Source of the DNA: Chloroflexota bacterium
Lineage (GTDB): Bacteria; Chloroflexota; UBA6077; JACCZL01
Assembly: GCA_020845495.1 (NCBI GenBank)
Contig: JADLFM010000128.1
Location: forward strand, 378,744 to 442,743
Reading direction: 5' to 3'
Length of the DNA: 64,000 nucleotides
Each line of letters opens with the position of its first letter. The stretch's first letter is position 1. The notes under the pieces are model-generated. The model saw only the letters and a list, made by a program, of their open reading frames with translations, did not search any database and was not told where the DNA came from. A program made the translations under genes and the position numbers. Positions 1 to 7,961 of the stretch are shown in pieces.

Positions 1-446
1 AGATCGAGCGGGGCGACGGCGTCGGGCTGGACGACGTCGAGGGGTTCGAGCGCGAGACCGGCCTCCGCGTCGAGGAGGGTGACGTGCTGCTGCTGCGGAC
101 CGGCCAGCTCGGCCACCGCGAGCGGACCGGCCCGGTCGATCCGGCGACGGCCGGCAGCGCTGGGCCGCTGCCGGAGCTTCTCCCGCTGCTCCGTGAGCGT
201 GGCGTGGCGGTGCTGGGGTCCGACACCGGGAACGACGTGCAGCCATCTGGCTACGCCCGCTTCTCGGATCCGGTCCACCAGATTGGGATCGTCGCGCTGG
301 GCCTCTGGATCCTCGACAACGCCTGGCTGGACGACCTGGCCGAGGCGTGTGCAGCGCGGGGCCGCTACGAATTTGCGCTCTCGATTCTGCCGCTGCGCAT
401 CCCCAACGCGACCGGCTCGCCAGTCAACCCGGTCGCCATCTTTTGA
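1..446 (+). CDS. Cyclase family protein (kynurenine formamidase-like), C-terminal part
   Basis: The gene enters from the left edge, so its start and the N-terminal metal-binding His/Asp motif of this family are outside the window. About 147 residues are read in frame from base 3. The end has the typical cyclase layout: a GDVLLLRTG strand, a GVAVLGSDTG segment, then PVHQIGIVALGLWILDN and a C-terminal PLRIPNATGSPVNPVAIF, which closes over the active site in this family. Members are metal-dependent hydrolases acting on amides or lactones such as N-formylkynurenine. The substrate cannot be told from this fragment. A strong hairpin starts exactly at the stop codon. Confidence 0.85.
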   Translation, partial: IERGDGVGLDDVEGFERETGLRVEEGDVLLLRTGQLGHRERTGPVDPATAGSAGPLPELLPLLRERGVAVLGSDTGNDVQPSGYARFSDPVHQIGIVALGLWILDNAWLDDLAEACAARGRYEFALSILPLRIPNATGSPVNPVAIF

Positions 447-489
447 ACGCTCGGCTGGCCTGGGCGGCACCTGGGCCAGCCGAGCGTTC
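445..489 (+). terminator. Perfect 16-bp hairpin at the end of the cyclase gene
   Basis: Bases 445-460 and 474-489 are exact reverse complements around a 13-base loop, beginning inside the cyclase stop codon. No U-rich tract follows, so it is either a non-canonical terminator or an mRNA 3'-end stabiliser. Confidence 0.5.
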
Positions 490-1019
490 ATCGATTGTGC
501 TCTGTCGCACCCGCGACGCCACGCGAGAGTGGGCAGCCGGGAAGGGGGACCAGACAGCCAGTGAGGGCAAGACAGCCTGGAGGCCGGCGCCACAGGCTGT
601 GCGCCATCACGGCTACGCGGCCTTCGTTCCAGGAAGCAAGGTGGGCAGGCAGGACGGCACGTCAGTTGGCGGGTGATGGCCTGGCTGCCGCTGAGGTCCA
701 GGTATGGCCGAGGCGATGGTCAGTCGGCAGCGTCCGACAACGGTATGGGTTGCCGTCGGCGGGGCGTGCGAAGAGGCGCGAGGACGAGCGTTGGGAGCGT
801 TGGGATCGAGACGCGACCGCACAACCGAGGGCGGGAAGGTCGTTTTCGCGCGTGGCGACCTTCCACCGAAATGGCGTGCTGCGTAATCGCAGCGCAATAC
901 TTATTAGTGTCACACTGCTTAGGCCATGTCCCTGTTCCAGGACTGCTCGGCACGGGTTCGGCACGGCGAGTGCAGCCGGTCAGTGCCGGGAGTGAGAAGG
1001 GACACGTCGGCGTGGGGGG
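490..1019. other. Intergenic region upstream of the MarR gene
   Basis: About 530 bases lie between the cyclase hairpin and the MarR-family gene. Open frames exist on both strands, but they are Arg/Gly/Ser-rich, mutually overlapping and without recognisable domains, so I call none of them. The only AT-richer patch is around 890-920 and contains the palindrome listed separately. Confidence 0.5.
895..918. promoter_or_regulatory. Candidate MarR-type operator palindrome
   Basis: AGTGTCACACT at 906-916 is a perfect odd-centred palindrome. Its flanks extend it imperfectly to about 23 bp. It sits in the only AT-rich patch about 100 bp before the MarR-family start. MarR proteins normally autoregulate through 15-20 bp palindromes, which makes this an inferred operator. 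Confidence 0.3.
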
Positions 1020-1667
1020 ATGTCGAAGCGTGATGGGCGAAGCAGCCCAGGTTGGACGCGGAGCGTGAGCGAGCAGACTCGTCGGGCGGAGATCCTGGAG
1101 CAGATCGTAGACCTGGAGCCCGAGATGCTCCGGGTTCTTGGTCCGGCTCAGGCGCGTGATTGGGTGGACGTCGACCTGACGATGTCCCAGCTCAAAATGC
1201 TGTTCGTCCTCCTCTCCTCGGCCATGCCCGACGGCTCACACGGATTACGGGTCAGTGAAGTCGCACGCTGCCTCGGCGTCACCCTCCCGACGGTGACCGC
1301 CGTCATGGACAAACTCGTCGAGCGTGGGCTCGTGCGCCGCGATGACGACCCGCTCGACCGCCGACAGCATGTCTGCCGCCTGACCGGCGAAGGTCAGGTG
1401 CTCATCGATCGTCTGATGGCGGGACGCCGCGCGTTCACGACTGCGCTCCTTGCCTACCTCGACGACGATGAATTGTGCGCCTTTCTGAACGGCATGCAGA
1501 TGCTCCTGGAGGCGGCGAAGCGGCTTCGCTCGGGCGAGCCGGCACCCTATCCCACGAGCGTCGAGTCGTCGAACGGCCAGGCTCCGAACGCCGAGCCGAC
1601 GCGGACGGGCAGTTCCCCGGGGGCGTCTGGGGGCGCGCCAAACGTGCCAGGCGCATCCGTCGCCTGA
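1020..1667 (+). CDS. MarR family winged-helix transcriptional regulator
   Basis: A 215-residue protein with a MarR winged helix at about residues 53-125. LTMSQLKMLFVLL opens the fold, LRVSEVARCLGV and TLPTVTAVMDKLVERGLV form the helix-turn-helix, and DDPLDRRQHVCRLT is the wing with its usual DRR motif. MarR proteins are dimeric repressors released by small phenolic or lipophilic ligands. A GGGGGGA tract abuts the ATG at 1020, and an in-frame GTG at 1065 would give a 200-residue product starting VSEQTRR. The C-terminal 45 residues are Pro/Ser/Gly-rich and probably disordered. It is not in an obvious operon, and the next gene converges on it. Confidence 0.88.
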   Translation: MSKRDGRSSPGWTRSVSEQTRRAEILEQIVDLEPEMLRVLGPAQARDWVDVDLTMSQLKMLFVLLSSAMPDGSHGLRVSEVARCLGVTLPTVTAVMDKLVERGLVRRDDDPLDRRQHVCRLTGEGQVLIDRLMAGRRAFTTALLAYLDDDELCAFLNGMQMLLEAAKRLRSGEPAPYPTSVESSNGQAPNAEPTRTGSSPGASGGAPNVPGASVA

Positions 1668-1743
1668 AACGGACACGCAGAAGCAGTTCAGCGTGCCATC
1701 GCGCCCGGATCCAGGCGTCTACCCCGCCAGATGCGCGGTGCAC

Positions 1744-3378
1744 CTATCGGCCGGCCGCGAAACCCTCGACGTGCACGATCTGGATGGGCGCTGCCCGTGG
1801 CAATTGGGCTGCGAGTCGCGTGATTCGATAAGTCTGGTTGAGCAGGCCGATTCGACTGCTCTCGATGACGATCGGCCCCTCGATGCGAGGCGGCGTCTGC
1901 TCTGGGGTCGGCGTGATCTGGATTGGCAGCCGCTGCCAGCCGTAGACGGCGGCTGCGAACCGCACGTGCTCGGTCAGGCGGCCACCGCCGAGAGTGTACT
2001 GCCGGGACAGCGCACGGTCAGTATAAAAGTACCCGCCCGGCCGCACGGCATGCTGAAGCCCCGCGACGATCTCGAAAAAGCGACGGTTCGTTTGCTCCAA
2101 CTGCTCGGCCCGCTGGTAGTACGTCACGACCCCTCCGAGCGGAGTGACGACCATACCCGTCACCCCGAGCACGAGCAGACCGCGTGCGAGCAGGCCGACC
2201 GCCCGCTCCCGCGTTGCCGCCAGTCGTCCGAGCCGACCGTCTGTCCACACCAGCATCACGCCGATCGCGGACGAGCACAGTGGGAGCAATGGCGCGGCGT
2301 AGCGCGCTTTCGGTACCGACGCCTCATAACGCCCATTGATCGCCGGCAGCAGTAGCACGAACGATGCGATGACAAAGAAGAGTAGCCAGTCACGACGGCG
2401 TATCAGGAGCTCGACACCCGTGCCGGCGGCAACCAGCAGCGCCAGCCCGAGCGGGTTGGCGACCGGGCCGACCAGCAGCCCGGTCTCGACGAGTGCGCCA
2501 CTCATACTGTCCGACACCAGGTAGATCAGCGCACCCAGCCGGTCGCGGTAGACGTCGAGGGTGAGCGTCTCGCCGCCGGTGTAGCTTGCCTGGACGGCCA
2601 TCCCATGCGTCAGCCCGACGAGATCGTCTTGCACGTTCGCGAGCAGCAGGTTCGCGCTCCCGACGCCGACGGCAACAATGCTCAGGTATGGCCATGGGCC
2701 ACGCAGCCAGCCAGGCCGTGCGGTCGCTACCGCCAGCACCACCCCGGGTAGGATCAGCGCGCCGGTCGGGTGGGTCTGGGCCGCCAGCCCCAAAACGACC
2801 CCAGACCAGGGCAGTACTCGAGGCCGGTCACGCCGAACGGCGTGGTGGGCGAGCCAGAGTCCGAGCGTGGTGAAGAACGGCGTGATGCAATTCGACCAGG
2901 CGATGTGGCTGTTCACCAGGATGTGAGCCGGGCTGAGCGCCAGAAAGAGGGCCGCCAGCAGGCCAACCGCCCGACCGCCCAGGCTTCGCCCGAGCAGGTA
3001 GGTGGGCAGCACCGTCAGAACACCGACCGCGGCGACGATAGCACGCGGAGTGAGCAGGCTTGGCCCGCTGGCCAGGAAGCCGACGGCTAGCAGGTAGTTC
3101 CAGAGCGCGCCGATGTAGGGATCGCGGTTGGTGAGTGGGTGGATCGCGCCTCGTGCGATCCCCAGCCCGATCTCGGCTTCGGCAGTCTCGTCGGTGAAGC
3201 GCGGCGCGTCCCAGAGGTAGGGCAGACGCACCACGATCGCGAGCATCACGAGCGCCACGACTTCGACGTCCACCCGGGCGAGCGGCAACCGACGCTCCAG
3301 CGCCGCCATCGCATCCAGCAGTACAGCCCGAGGCCGCACTCTCGGGGCTGGGTCGCCGATGCTCCCAACGTCGCTCAT
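1744..3378 (-). CDS. ArnT-like (GT39 superfamily) membrane glycosyltransferase
   Basis: A 544-residue polytopic membrane protein. Transmembrane helix 1 lies at about residues 38-55 and is followed by FTDET (61-65), the acidic motif at the first periplasmic loop that holds the catalytic Asp in PMT/ArnT enzymes. PLTNRDPYIGALWNYLLA follows, then roughly ten more hydrophobic segments and a soluble C-terminal domain. These enzymes use polyprenyl-phosphate sugars on the outer face of the membrane. The acceptor is unknown. The gene starts 31 bases after the stop of the upstream paralogue, so the two are probably co-transcribed. They share the FTDE and PLTN-DPYIG-LWNYLLA blocks, which indicates an old tandem duplication. 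Confidence 0.85.
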   Translation of the reverse strand: MSDVGSIGDPAPRVRPRAVLLDAMAALERRLPLARVDVEVVALVMLAIVVRLPYLWDAPRFTDETAEAEIGLGIARGAIHPLTNRDPYIGALWNYLLAVGFLASGPSLLTPRAIVAAVGVLTVLPTYLLGRSLGGRAVGLLAALFLALSPAHILVNSHIAWSNCITPFFTTLGLWLAHHAVRRDRPRVLPWSGVVLGLAAQTHPTGALILPGVVLAVATARPGWLRGPWPYLSIVAVGVGSANLLLANVQDDLVGLTHGMAVQASYTGGETLTLDVYRDRLGALIYLVSDSMSGALVETGLLVGPVANPLGLALLVAAGTGVELLIRRRDWLLFFVIASFVLLLPAINGRYEASVPKARYAAPLLPLCSSAIGVMLVWTDGRLGRLAATRERAVGLLARGLLVLGVTGMVVTPLGGVVTYYQRAEQLEQTNRRFFEIVAGLQHAVRPGGYFYTDRALSRQYTLGGGRLTEHVRFAAAVYGWQRLPIQITPTPEQTPPRIEGPIVIESSRIGLLNQTYRITRLAAQLPRAAPIQIVHVEGFAAGR

Positions 3379-3409
3379 CGTGAACGATCCTCGCCAGTGC
3401 CGCTGCGCT

Positions 3410-5224
3410 CTACCGGTCGGGCCGAGAGGACGGAGACTTGCTCGCCGGCGGGGCAGGTCCGAAGCGATACAATCCGTACAATGCTGCTTGCGACTGAGCG
3501 TTCGGCGGCCCGCCGTGGGGCGAACGCAGGTCGAGGTCGCGAATGGCCTGCCGGGTGAGCTTCGGCTTGTTGCGCGAGGCGAGAACGACGAGTTGCCCGG
3601 GCCGGGCCCCGGCCGGGCGTTCCTGGCCGAGCCGAATCGTCCGGTGCGGCACGCCCTCCAGGTCGAGCGTCGTCTTGAGTACCCGCAGGATCATGCCGGC
3701 CCCCGGTCCGAGCGCAACTTTGTCCAGGCGCTCGTCGAGGATGACTGGCTGCGCACGGGCTCCGAGCGTGCGCGCGGTCCGGGCGACCTCGAGAATCCGC
3801 TCGCCAGTGCGAGCGTTCTCCTGCACGTCGTCGTAGTAGCGGTCGAGCGCGGCCAGCGAGCCGACGACGAGGAGCGCGGCCAGCCCGATCGCCGGCCCCA
3901 GCCCGACGAGTGTGTCCAGGTGAGGAGTGGCCTGGCCAGGACTCTGGCCACGGCCTCGCTCGGCGGCGAGGTGGTACGGAGAAGCGGGCAGGCGGCGGCT
4001 CATGAACCGGCGAATCGCGCCGCCCCCGTCGGTCAGTCGCACCAGCGCCCGCGCCATCCAGAGCGAGCAGATCGGCAGGAGCGGCGAGAGGTACCGGCTG
4101 TTCAGGACCGGCTCGTACTTCGGATTGAAGAGCGGCATCGCCACGACGGTCGCGCCGACCACCAGTACCCCGAGCCAGTCCTGCCGCCGGATGGCGAGTG
4201 TCAGGCCGGCCAGGGTCAGGCAGAGAGCGACCCAGAGGGCCGGCTCGCGCAGGTAGTCGAGGGATGTCGCCGGTCGAGTGATGACGCTCCCGAGCAGGCG
4301 TGCCAGGCCGTCGAGCAGGCTGCCCAGATGCTCGACGTACCCGTTGGAGACGCCAGCCTCCTGCACGTACGACGCCTGGATCTCGCGGGCGTAGCGGAAC
4401 GTCCGGCCGCCCGTCTGAAGGTTGTAGATGACGAGATTCAGATTCGCCGCCAGCGCCACCAGCCCGGCCAGGTACGGCCAGGGGCGGGTGAGCCAGCGCG
4501 GCCGCTGCGCCACGACGGTGAGCGCCGCCCCGAGCATCAGGGTCACGGCGCTGGGATGGGTGTGGAAGGCGAGGCCGAACAGCAGGCCGGCCGGCACGGT
4601 CAGGCGTGGACGGCCGTCGCGGAGGGCGAGCGCCAGCACCAGCAGTGCACTCGTCGTGAACAGCGGTGTCACGCAGGCGGACCAGGCGACATGGCCGTTC
4701 ACTGCCGTGAAGATGGCCGACGTACCGAGCAGCAGCCCACCCATGAGTGCGACGCGTGGATCGTACAGGATCCGCCCGAGCAGGACGGTGAACAGGACCG
4801 TCACCACGCTCGCACCGAGGACAATGGCGCGCGGCAGGAGTATGCTCGGCCCGAGCAGCCAGAAGGCGCCGGCCAGCAGGTAGTTCCAGAGCGGTCCGAT
4901 ATAGGGATCGACGTTCGTGAGCGGCCGTGCACCATCGCGCAGGATCGCCAGCCCCAGCGCGATCTCCTCGACCTCGTCAGTGAAGGCAGGGATGGTCAGC
5001 AGCCGAGGGATCCCGGTCAGTGTAGCGACGGCGAGGATAGCCAGCAGGGCGAGGGTTTCAGGGGCCAGCCGGTCCCACGCTCGCGCGAGGCCTGTGTGGA
5101 TCCAGCGGCGCGGTGCCGTATGCGGGCGGCCTGCTGTCCGTACCGTCACGAGGTGCGCGTGCCCAACCTCTGTCTTCCCCCTTGCGAGACGTGCCGACAT
5201 GCGATGAGGTGTGCTCAGACCCAA
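3410..5224 (-). CDS. ArnT-like (GT39 superfamily) membrane glycosyltransferase, paralogue
   Basis: A 604-residue polytopic protein. After about 55 mostly basic residues, transmembrane helix 1 (57-75) leads to FTDEVEE (81-87), the acidic catalytic-loop motif. PLTNVDPYIGPLWNYLLAG is nearly identical to the downstream paralogue. Further hydrophobic segments and a soluble C-terminal region with a VILDERLDKV block follow. As for the GT39 superfamily, it is expected to move sugars from a polyprenyl-phosphate donor onto lipid or protein outside the cytoplasm. It is first in a two-gene unit with the 1744-3378 gene. The extended N-terminus makes the exact start uncertain. Confidence 0.85.
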   Translation of the reverse strand: MGLSTPHRMSARLARGKTEVGHAHLVTVRTAGRPHTAPRRWIHTGLARAWDRLAPETLALLAILAVATLTGIPRLLTIPAFTDEVEEIALGLAILRDGARPLTNVDPYIGPLWNYLLAGAFWLLGPSILLPRAIVLGASVVTVLFTVLLGRILYDPRVALMGGLLLGTSAIFTAVNGHVAWSACVTPLFTTSALLVLALALRDGRPRLTVPAGLLFGLAFHTHPSAVTLMLGAALTVVAQRPRWLTRPWPYLAGLVALAANLNLVIYNLQTGGRTFRYAREIQASYVQEAGVSNGYVEHLGSLLDGLARLLGSVITRPATSLDYLREPALWVALCLTLAGLTLAIRRQDWLGVLVVGATVVAMPLFNPKYEPVLNSRYLSPLLPICSLWMARALVRLTDGGGAIRRFMSRRLPASPYHLAAERGRGQSPGQATPHLDTLVGLGPAIGLAALLVVGSLAALDRYYDDVQENARTGERILEVARTARTLGARAQPVILDERLDKVALGPGAGMILRVLKTTLDLEGVPHRTIRLGQERPAGARPGQLVVLASRNKPKLTRQAIRDLDLRSPHGGPPNAQSQAALYGLYRFGPAPPASKSPSSRPDR

Positions 5225-5499
5225 TGGGCCGGGCGTAACTCAGGCGCACAATAGCGCGCTCACACGGCTCCTGCCCGAACGTGGGGCGGCACACACCCGC
5301 GCCAGATCGCGGCCACCGCATGCGGGCACCCGACCCGGCGCAGTGTAACCAGTCGATGGACCGCGCTATCTGAACGTCAGGTGAAGGATGGCTGAAGTCC
5401 AGGTGAACGAAGGAGGCCGGGGATCGTGAGAGACGGTGCGGCTCAGCCACGGATGCCCGTCAGCCAGACCGTCGGTCCGTCGCGCAGGACGCGGAGCGT

Positions 5500-6276
5500 C
5501 TACTTCCCCTGCCAGTTCGGCGTGCGCTTGTCGAGGAAGGCGCGGGTGCCTTCCTGGAAGTCCTGGCTCAGGTAGCAGGACAGCATCAGTTCCTCGGCGT
5601 CGCGGATGGCGAACGCCTCGGTCTGTCGGCGAGCGGCCTCCTTGATGGCTGCCAGCGTGAGCGGCGCCAGCCGGGCGATGCGATGGGCAAGCTCGCGGAC
5701 GCGCGTCTCGAGGCCGTCGAGTGGCGTGACCTCGTCGACCAGCCCGATCGCGAGCGCTTCCTGGGCGCCCATCAGGCGGGCGGTCATCACCAGATTGCGC
5801 GCCCGCACGATGCCGATGGCGGCGACGAGGCGCGAATAATTGATGGGTTGTGGGAAGTTGCCGAGCGTCCGCGCCACCGGCACCCCGAAGCGGACGTGCT
5901 CGGCGGAGATGCGCAGGTCACACGAGAGCGCCATGAACAACCCGCCGCCGACGGCGTCCCCCTGGAGCATGGCGATGGCCGGCTTCCGCATGTCGGCCAG
6001 CCGCCCGATCGAGCGATCGAGCCGCGCCTCGTAGCCAAGCGCGTCCTCGCGGGTCTTGAACTCGAGGAACTGCCGGATGTCCGTCCCGCTGACGAACGCC
6101 TTCTCGCCAGCCCCACGCAGCACGAGCACTCGCACATCAGGATCGTCGTCGACCCGAATGCATGTCTCGCGGAGGGTTTCATACATCGCCCAGGTCATCG
6201 CGTTGCGAGCTTCGGGGCGATTGAAGGTCAGGATGGCGACCGGGCCATCCTGCTCGAACGTTGTCTCATCAGCCAT
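5500..6276 (-). CDS. Crotonase (enoyl-CoA hydratase/isomerase family) lacking both catalytic glutamates
   Basis: A 258-residue crotonase-fold protein: NRPEARNAM near the N-terminus, AFVSGTDIRQF for the first oxyanion strand, and GDAVGGGLFMALSCDLRI for the second. The two acids of true enoyl-CoA hydratases (Glu144 and Glu164 of the rat enzyme) align with Phe114 and Val134 here, so simple hydration is unlikely. Isomerase, hydrolase or decarboxylase chemistry fits better. The start at 6276 is chosen because a CCGGAGGAC Shine-Dalgarno precedes it; a longer frame to 6324 has no such site. It lies downstream of a CoA-transferase gene on the same strand, which suggests a linked CoA-thioester pathway. 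Confidence 0.88.
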   Translation of the reverse strand: MADETTFEQDGPVAILTFNRPEARNAMTWAMYETLRETCIRVDDDPDVRVLVLRGAGEKAFVSGTDIRQFLEFKTREDALGYEARLDRSIGRLADMRKPAIAMLQGDAVGGGLFMALSCDLRISAEHVRFGVPVARTLGNFPQPINYSRLVAAIGIVRARNLVMTARLMGAQEALAIGLVDEVTPLDGLETRVRELAHRIARLAPLTLAAIKEAARRQTEAFAIRDAEELMLSCYLSQDFQEGTRAFLDKRTPNWQGK

Positions 6277-6319
6277 GTGTCCTCCGGACGGGAGACGACC
6301 CGCACCCCCGGAGTACCCC

Positions 6320-6367
6320 CGCACCCCCGGCCCCTCGCGAGCGTGCGGGAGAGGGGCCGGGGGTGCG
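6320..6367. repeat. 17-bp perfect GC-rich hairpin, REP-like
   Basis: Bases 6320-6336 and 6351-6367 are exact reverse complements around a 14-base loop. It lies between the CoA-transferase stop and the crotonase start, both on the minus strand. The GAGGGGCCGGGGGTG arm resembles GC-rich palindromic repeats dispersed in many high-GC genomes. It could act as a terminator or attenuator between the two genes. Confidence 0.55.
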
Positions 6368-6431
6368 GGTCGTCCCGCGCTGGGGGTGAGAGCAGTCCCA
6401 GGCTACGACCTTCTCCTGACGCCGTCGTCTG

Positions 6432-7598
6432 CTAGATGACGCCCTGCTCCCGCAGCGCCGCGATCTCGTCAGGCGTGTACTCCAACTCTCGAAGGATCTC
6501 GTCGGTATGCTGACCCTTCTCCGGAGTTGCCGAACGGATCGAAGGTGGGGTCCGGTCGAGGTTCACGCCGTGGCCCGTCAGCTTGAGCGGCCCGAGCGCC
6601 GGGCTCTCGGCCGGGCGCCAGGCCGGCAGCGTCTGGACCTGCTCGTTCTCGAACGCCTGCTTCGTGTTCAAGATCGGGCCGGCCGGGACGCCGGCCGTGT
6701 TGAGCCGCTCCTGCCAATCGGCCATGTCGCGCGCGATGAGCCGCTTCTCTAACTCGGCGGTCATCTCTTCCCGGTGCTTCCGACGAGCATCGGCGGTGCT
6801 GAAGCGTGGATCCGCGAGCAGCTCGGGCGCTTCGAGGACGTTGCAGAGTCGCTGGTAGAGCCGGCCGCTGGCTGCCTGGATGATGAGACTGCCATCGCGG
6901 CACTTGAAGACGCCGGTTGGTACGCCGACCGGGTGGTAGTTGCCGGCCTGCGGCGGGATCTCGCCTTCCTGGAGCCAGCGCGCCGCCTGTAGGTCCATCA
7001 GCCGCATCATGCCCTGGAGCAGCGAGGTGTGGACCCACTGCCCCTCGCCGGAGAACTGGCGCTCGTAGAGCGCGCAGACCGTCCCGAACGAGGCCATGAT
7101 GCCGCCCGTCAGATCGGCAATCGGTAGTCCCGCTCGCAGCGGGCCGTTCTCCGGGAAGCCGTTTACCGTCATGAACCCAGACAAGCCCTGAGCTATCTGG
7201 TCGAGCCCTGCTCGGCCCGAATACGGCCCGGTCTGACCGAAGCCCGAGATGCTGGTGTAGACGATCCTCGGATTGACCTTCTTGCAGGCTTCGTAATCGA
7301 TGCCGAGCCGGTGCTTGACGTCGGGACGGTAGTTCTCGACCACCACGTCATACTCGCGAACGAGGCGGAAGAAGACCTCACGGCCAGCGTCAGACTTGAG
7401 GTTCAGGGTCAGGCTGCGTTTGTTGGGGTGGAGATTCTGAAAGTCGGAGCCGTGGCGGCCACCGGCGTCATCGTCGTCCTCACCTGGCAGTTCGACCTTG
7501 ATGGCCTGTGCACCCATCTCGGTCAACTGGCGCACGCAGGTAGGACCGGCGCGGGCGCGGGTAAGGTCGATGATGCGAATGTTGAACAACGGTCCCAT
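6432..7598 (-). CDS. CaiB/BaiF family (type III) CoA-transferase
   Basis: A 388-residue type III acyl-CoA transferase. The N-terminus IIDLTRARAGPTCVRQLTEMGAQ is the CoA-binding Rossmann-like start. NPRIVYTSISGFGQTGPY is the family signature, and Asp162 in GLPIADLTGG matches the catalytic aspartate that forms the acyl anhydride. The C-terminus PDEIAALREQGVI is also standard. It would move CoA between carboxylic acids in the cytoplasm. The start at 7598 is preceded by AGGAGA at good spacing; upstream residues to 7688 look like untranslated leader. It is probably transcribed with the crotonase at 5500-6276. Confidence 0.92.
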   Translation of the reverse strand: MGPLFNIRIIDLTRARAGPTCVRQLTEMGAQAIKVELPGEDDDDAGGRHGSDFQNLHPNKRSLTLNLKSDAGREVFFRLVREYDVVVENYRPDVKHRLGIDYEACKKVNPRIVYTSISGFGQTGPYSGRAGLDQIAQGLSGFMTVNGFPENGPLRAGLPIADLTGGIMASFGTVCALYERQFSGEGQWVHTSLLQGMMRLMDLQAARWLQEGEIPPQAGNYHPVGVPTGVFKCRDGSLIIQAASGRLYQRLCNVLEAPELLADPRFSTADARRKHREEMTAELEKRLIARDMADWQERLNTAGVPAGPILNTKQAFENEQVQTLPAWRPAESPALGPLKLTGHGVNLDRTPPSIRSATPEKGQHTDEILRELEYTPDEIAALREQGVI

Positions 7599-7740
7599 CA
7601 GACTCTCCTGCGTGGCGACGCGGCAGGCCGACTGCGGCCACCGCGACGAAGGTCGCTGACACAGTGTATCGGGGGCCGATGGTAGCACACACCCGCCGGA
7701 GCGCCCGGCACGCCCGGCCGATGACGCGATGGCCGGGCAC

Positions 7741-7840
7741 GACAGGCCGGTTGGTGGCCGGGCACGACAGGCCGGTTGGTGGCCGGGTACGACAGGCCGG
7801 TTGGTGGCCGGGTACGACAGGCTGGTTGGTGGCCGGCAAG
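7741..7840. repeat. Four tandem copies of a 25-bp repeat
   Basis: Copies are at 7741-7765, 7766-7790, 7791-7815 and 7816-7840. Each begins GACAGGCCGG (GACAGGCTGG in copy 4) followed by TTGGTGGCCGG and a variable end. A partial unit (GGCCGGGCAC) precedes the array. The rest of the 7599-7961 gap holds no gene that I can support. Confidence 0.95.
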
Positions 7841-7961
7841 GGGCGGGGCAGCGAGCAGATCGGCGCGGACCGGGCGGGCACCAGGCAATGAGCGGCCAGA
7901 GCAGGGAGCCGCTGTCACGCGCACGACAGCAGCTCTCGATCGTCCGAGCGCTCTGGCAGCC

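Noticed and set aside
3359..5254. 631-residue plus-strand open frame opposite a GT39 gene
   Set aside because: It is Arg/Gln/Pro/Glu-rich with no domain and lies antisense to a clear membrane glycosyltransferase; typical GC-rich shadow coding.
7741..7840. 25-bp repeats considered as a CRISPR array
   Set aside because: Units are contiguous without spacers.
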